From assembly GCA_002281005.1 (NCBI GenBank), contig NCFD01000020.1, forward strand, positions 1 to 10,079: a DNA stretch of 10,079 nt, in the 5' to 3' direction. Position 1 is the first letter of the stretch; each line of letters starts with the position of its first letter. Below the pieces are notes generated by a model. It was not told where the DNA came from. It did no database searches and worked only from the letters and a program-made list of their open reading frames with translations. The stretch is from Acidocella sp. 35-58-6. GTDB taxonomy: Bacteria; Pseudomonadota; Alphaproteobacteria; Acetobacterales; Acetobacteraceae. The translations under genes and the position numbers were made by a program. Below, in pieces: positions 6,571-10,079 of this stretch.

Positions 6571-8934
6571 CTAATTACGTAGGGGACGGCCGGTATCAAC
6601 AATCGACTTGATCCGCGCCAGTGACTCCTTGGTGCGGATCAACGCCATGAAAGCCTGCCGCTCCAAATCCATCACATCTTTTTCGCCCAGCACATCAATA
6701 ATATCAGCCTGACCGCCGGTCAGCACCATGGCGAGCTGGTCGGACACGGTCACATCATGGTCAGTAGCAATACCACGTTTATAAAAGCCCTCAACCGCCA
6801 TTTTCAACCCAACCCGGCCCGACGCACCTGGCAATTGCAAGGGCTTGGCCTCCGGCACGGTATAATTCGCCGCCAGTTCCAGCGCTTTGGCCTTTGCATC
6901 GGCCAACAGCCGGTAGCGATTCATTGTGATACCATCAGAGGGTTTCAGGAACATCAACTCCTTGGCCTCAGCCGCGGATTTTGAAACCGTAGCGGTTGAG
7001 ATCATCTCAAATACCTTGCCCACCGCCGGCATCGGCCCCTTCGGCATCTCCTTGGCGTGCTGCCAGCGCGTCAGCATGGTGGCACAGCCGCCCCAACCCG
7101 GAATGAGGCCAACCCCCACTTCCACCAGCCCGATATAACTCTCGGCGTAGGCCTGCACATGGTCGGAATGCAGTAGCAATTCGCAGCCACCCCCCAACGC
7201 CAGCCCCACCGGTGCCGCCACCACCGGGAACGGCGCATAGCGCAGCCCCAAATAGGCCGCCTGCCCCTGCTTGATGCCTTTCTCGATGCTGCCCCACATG
7301 CGGATATTGGCGGCCAGCTGCACCATCCCGATATTAGCGCCTTGCGAGAAATTGGTTTTCTGCGGCTGCGCACGCAGCACGTCATCATAAAACACCAGCG
7401 CTTTGTAACTTTTGGCCACCAGCGCCGTGGTTTTCTCGATCAAAGCAATGATGTCGCCATCGATCATGTTACGCATCACGCCACGCACTTCGGCATGCAT
7501 CTCAAAGCACAGCACGCCGTCGCCAATATCCCACACCGAGGCATTTTTATTGCCCAGCACCGGCTTTTTACCGCGCTTGAAATCATCCAGCAGAATCACG
7601 CCGTCTGGGCGGCGGATGGGCTTATAAGTGCCCTCCAGCGTATATTGCCCGGCATCGGTGTAGAACTTGCCGTCACCAATTGTGGCGAGCAGCGGCGGCA
7701 CGGCGATCTTCAACGCGGCCAGATTCTTCGCCACCCAAGCGGCACCCAGCATGTCAATCAGCTCAAACGGGCCAAACTTCCAGGTATAGCCAAGCCGCAT
7801 CGCCTCATCGATGTCAGCGATGTCGGTCGCGATCTCGGGCACCAATGAAGCCGTGTAGGCCAGCACCCTGCCCACCACGCCCCAGGCATATTTACCGGCT
7901 TTGGTGTCAGCCCCAAGCAGCTTCTTTAAATCCTTGCGGGCTTCTTTAACTTCCGCAATTTCGGGCTTGGTCGCCGGGCGCCATTCCAGCGTTCCCACTG
8001 CCGCCTTGCTCAAAATCAACGCCGATTTTTGCCGCTTGCCATCAGCCCCGCGCGCCGAGCGGTAAAACCCGCCCTTGCCTTTGTTACCGGTATAACCTTG
8101 CGCAATCATCGTCTCGATCATCGCGGTATCGCGGTTCATCGAATGAAATGCATCCTCAGGCGGCAGCAGCCTTGCTAACGAGGCATTCACATGCGGGCCC
8201 AAATCAATGCCCACCAAATCCATCAGGCCAAAAATACCGGTGGAGGGAAAGCCAAGCGGCTTGCCCATAATCACATCGGCTTCCTCAATCTCCAAACCAT
8301 GCTCCAGCGCCAGCACCATCGCCGATTGAATCCAGTAGGTGCCAATCCGGTTGGCAATGAAGCCCGGTGTGTCGTTGCACATTACCACCGATTTACCCAG
8401 CGCCACATCGGCAAATTTGGAAATCGCCGCCAGCGCTTCCGGCCTGGTTTTCGGGCCACCCACAACTTCCAGCAGCCGCATATAGCGCGGCGGGTTGAAG
8501 AAATGCGTGATGCAAAAGTCCTGAACAATGCTGTCTGGCAGGCCGGCTGTGAGCTCCTTTAACGGAATCGTCGAGGTGTTCGATGACACCACCGAACCCA
8601 CTTTACGCACCGCATCCAGCTTGCGGTATAAATCCTGCTTGATATCAAGCCGCTCGATCACCGCCTCAACGATCCAGTCCACCTCGGCAAGTTTGCCCAG
8701 GTCGTCCTCGGTATTGCCCGGCGTTATCAGGCGCACGGCACGGCTACCCATCAAGGGGGCCGGGTCCATTTTTTTCAGCCGCTCAATCGCACCTTCCGCA
8801 ATCGCGTTACGGTTGGCAGCACCGGGCTTCACAATATCCAGCAGCAGCACCTTGCATCCGGCATTGGCGACATGGGCAGCAATGCTTGCCCCCATCACCC
8901 CGGCGCCAATGACGGCGACAGATTTAATCGCCAT
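6571..8934 (-). CDS. FadN-type 3-hydroxyacyl-CoA dehydrogenase / enoyl-CoA hydratase fusion
   Basis: A 787-residue bifunctional cytoplasmic enzyme for the two middle steps of beta-oxidation. The N-terminal part is an NAD-dependent 3-hydroxyacyl-CoA dehydrogenase: nucleotide motif GAGVMG at 10-15, SSNTSTIP at 117-124, the His-Glu catalytic pair at His144 (THFFNPP) and probably Glu156, DTPGFIANRI at 188-197 and a KGGFY segment at 287-291. A second C-terminal dehydrogenase-type domain with FGPFELIDMLG lies at 387-397. A crotonase domain follows (about 463-660): FSQGANIGM near 529-537, GLALGGGCEL with Glu585, and GLVEVGVGLIPGWGG with Glu605, so both hydratase glutamates are kept. This order, dehydrogenase first, is that of Bacillus FadN (about 790 residues) and the reverse of E. 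coli FadB. ATG 8934 was chosen over longer readings: it gives MAIKSVAVIGAG, has GGAGG at 8942-8946 and forms TGATG with the thiolase stop. Confidence 0.94.
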   Translation of the reverse strand: MAIKSVAVIGAGVMGASIAAHVANAGCKVLLLDIVKPGAANRNAIAEGAIERLKKMDPAPLMGSRAVRLITPGNTEDDLGKLAEVDWIVEAVIERLDIKQDLYRKLDAVRKVGSVVSSNTSTIPLKELTAGLPDSIVQDFCITHFFNPPRYMRLLEVVGGPKTRPEALAAISKFADVALGKSVVMCNDTPGFIANRIGTYWIQSAMVLALEHGLEIEEADVIMGKPLGFPSTGIFGLMDLVGIDLGPHVNASLARLLPPEDAFHSMNRDTAMIETMIAQGYTGNKGKGGFYRSARGADGKRQKSALILSKAAVGTLEWRPATKPEIAEVKEARKDLKKLLGADTKAGKYAWGVVGRVLAYTASLVPEIATDIADIDEAMRLGYTWKFGPFELIDMLGAAWVAKNLAALKIAVPPLLATIGDGKFYTDAGQYTLEGTYKPIRRPDGVILLDDFKRGKKPVLGNKNASVWDIGDGVLCFEMHAEVRGVMRNMIDGDIIALIEKTTALVAKSYKALVFYDDVLRAQPQKTNFSQGANIGMVQLAANIRMWGSIEKGIKQGQAAYLGLRYAPFPVVAAPVGLALGGGCELLLHSDHVQAYAESYIGLVEVGVGLIPGWGGCATMLTRWQHAKEMPKGPMPAVGKVFEMISTATVSKSAAEAKELMFLKPSDGITMNRYRLLADAKAKALELAANYTVPEAKPLQLPGASGRVGLKMAVEGFYKRGIATDHDVTVSDQLAMVLTGGQADIIDVLGEKDVMDLERQAFMALIRTKESLARIKSIVDTGRPLRN

Positions 8935-10070
8935 CAGATCGCCTCCAGCACCGTCGCGATGCCTTGCCCGCCGCCGATGCACTGCGTCGCCAGCGCATAT
9001 TTACCACCCTCGCGCTTCAGCAACGCCGCCGCCTTGCCGGTGATACGCGCACCGGTCGCACCCAGCGGATGCCCTAAAGCGATGGCACCACCATCAAAAT
9101 TCACAATTGCCGGATCAATTTCAAGGTCCTTCATGCATGCCAGTGCCTGGCTCGCAAACGCCTCGTTCAACTCCACCACGCTCAAATCCTTAACGGTAAT
9201 GCCAGCCCGCGCCAGCGCCTTGCGCGAGGCTCCCACCGGGCCAATGCCCATAATGTCTGGCGAACATCCGGCCACCGCGATGGATTTAATGCGGGCCAGC
9301 ATGGTGAGCCCATGCTTCACAGCGTAGTCCTCAGAACAAACCAAAACCGCCGAGGCCCCGTCAGTCAACGGCGACGACGTCCCCGCCGTCACGCTGCCAT
9401 TCTGGTCAAAAGCCGGCTTCAACCCGGCCAGACCTTCCGCCGAAGCATCAAGGCGGATGCACTCATCCTGGTCGATCATGGTTTTGCCGTTGGAAACCGG
9501 CACAATTTCATCCTTCAAGCGGCCATCCTTCTGCGCGGCAGCGGCCTTCTGGTGGCTCTGCAGCGCAAATGCTTCCTGCTCGCTACGGGTAATCTGCCAT
9601 TGCCGGGCCACGTTCTCGGCAGTGTCACCCATGCCGATGTAAGCCGACGGCTTTTTGGCATATAAAACCGGCGACGGCATCGGGTTATACCCGCCCATTG
9701 GAATCCGCGTCATGCTCTCAACGCCAACACACACAAACACCTCACCGGCATTCATTTGAATGGCACCCGCTGCGATATGAATGGACGACATCGAGGAGCC
9801 GCAAAACCGGTTGACCGTTTGCCCACCTGCAGAAATTGGTAAATCAGCCAGCAGGCTGATCATCCGGGCCACATTTAACCCCTGCTCGGCCTCCGGAAAG
9901 GCGCAGCCGACAATAACATCTTCGATATCCGCAGCCGCAACGCCCGTACGTGTGATCAAAGCCCGCACCACCTCGGCGGCCAGCTCATCCGGGCGCACCC
10001 TGGCAAAGCTGCCCTTTTTAGCCGGCACAAAAGCTGAACGGGCATAGCCCGCGATCACAACATTGGTCAT
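8934..10070 (-). CDS. fadA: Acetyl-CoA C-acyltransferase (3-ketoacyl-CoA thiolase, FadA type)
   Basis: A 378-residue thiolase that cleaves 3-ketoacyl-CoA with CoA to acetyl-CoA and a shortened acyl-CoA, the last step of beta-oxidation. All catalytic elements are visible: nucleophile Cys90 in NRFCGSSMSS, NEAFA at 302-306, His334 in GGAIALGHPLGATGAR, and Cys364 in CIGGGQG near the C-terminus. The length fits degradative thiolases slightly shorter than the usual 390. A biosynthetic acetoacetyl-CoA thiolase is possible from family resemblance, but the operon with a hydratase/dehydrogenase fusion and an acyl-CoA dehydrogenase argues for beta-oxidation. The ATG at 10070 begins MTNVVIAGYARSAF, a normal thiolase N-terminus. 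Only 9 bases lie upstream in the window, so its ribosome site and promoter cannot be judged. It is the first visible gene of the - strand operon and ends in a TGATG overlap with the next gene. Confidence 0.94.
   Translation of the reverse strand: MTNVVIAGYARSAFVPAKKGSFARVRPDELAAEVVRALITRTGVAAADIEDVIVGCAFPEAEQGLNVARMISLLADLPISAGGQTVNRFCGSSMSSIHIAAGAIQMNAGEVFVCVGVESMTRIPMGGYNPMPSPVLYAKKPSAYIGMGDTAENVARQWQITRSEQEAFALQSHQKAAAAQKDGRLKDEIVPVSNGKTMIDQDECIRLDASAEGLAGLKPAFDQNGSVTAGTSSPLTDGASAVLVCSEDYAVKHGLTMLARIKSIAVAGCSPDIMGIGPVGASRKALARAGITVKDLSVVELNEAFASQALACMKDLEIDPAIVNFDGGAIALGHPLGATGARITGKAAALLKREGGKYALATQCIGGGQGIATVLEAI
8942..8946 (-). promoter_or_regulatory. Ribosome binding site that decides the FadN-like start
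   Basis: GGAGG on the - strand, 7 bases before the ATG at 8934, located inside the last codons of the thiolase gene. It settles the start at 8934 rather than the longer in-frame reading that would begin near 8982, and with the TGATG junction supports coupled translation. Confidence 0.8.
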
Positions 10071-10079
10071 TTAGGTCTC

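Noticed and set aside
7342..7848. 168-codon open frame on the + strand inside the FadN-like gene
   Set aside because: It is a GC-bias shadow with a His/Gln-rich composition and no family resemblance, opposite a gene with intact catalytic motifs.
8935..8982. 16-codon N-terminal extension of the FadN-like protein
   Set aside because: The extra residues are Arg-rich and precede the Rossmann start MAIKSVAVIG; GGAGG and the TGATG junction place the start at 8934.

Overview
The window looks like chromosomal DNA from a free-living, GC-rich alphaproteobacterium, possibly Rhodospirillales-like. The clues are a membrane-anchored class I cytochrome c of alphaproteobacterial type, a HisN-type histidinol-phosphatase, YejA/YejB transporter genes, and a fatty-acid oxidation cluster with a FadN-type fusion enzyme. 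The finer taxonomic placement is a guess. Coding density is very high. I see no mobile elements, CRISPR arrays, tRNAs or rRNAs.

Left half (about 1-4739, + strand): a tight four-gene run. It encodes a two-domain, two-heme membrane-anchored cytochrome c, a HisN/inositol-monophosphatase-family enzyme, a YejA-type periplasmic oligopeptide-binding protein and the YejB inner-membrane permease. The junctions are a 1-base gap, a 62-base overlap and a 4-base ATGA overlap, so the genes are probably co-transcribed and partly translationally coupled. A candidate sigma70 promoter lies just upstream. The permease partner YejE and the ATPase YejF, which usually follow yejB, are absent: a terminator begins at the yejB stop codon.

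Centre (4739-4769): a 13-bp GC/AT hairpin with A- and T-tracts on both sides. It acts as a shared bidirectional terminator for the two converging operons.

Right half (about 4772-10070, - strand): a beta-oxidation operon read right to left. It encodes a FadA-type thiolase, a FadN-type 3-hydroxyacyl-CoA dehydrogenase/enoyl-CoA hydratase fusion (joined by a TGATG stop-start), and a long acyl-CoA dehydrogenase with a C-terminal extension (23 bases further on, with its own strong AAGGAG). Together the three proteins supply all four chemical steps of a beta-oxidation turn: dehydrogenation, hydration, second dehydrogenation and thiolysis. The operon's promoter and any regulator or acyl-CoA ligase lie beyond the right edge.

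Nothing here is clearly a new system. The points most worth a second look are the gap-free internal duplication in the cytochrome, the yejAB pair without yejEF, and the yejA start embedded in the preceding gene.
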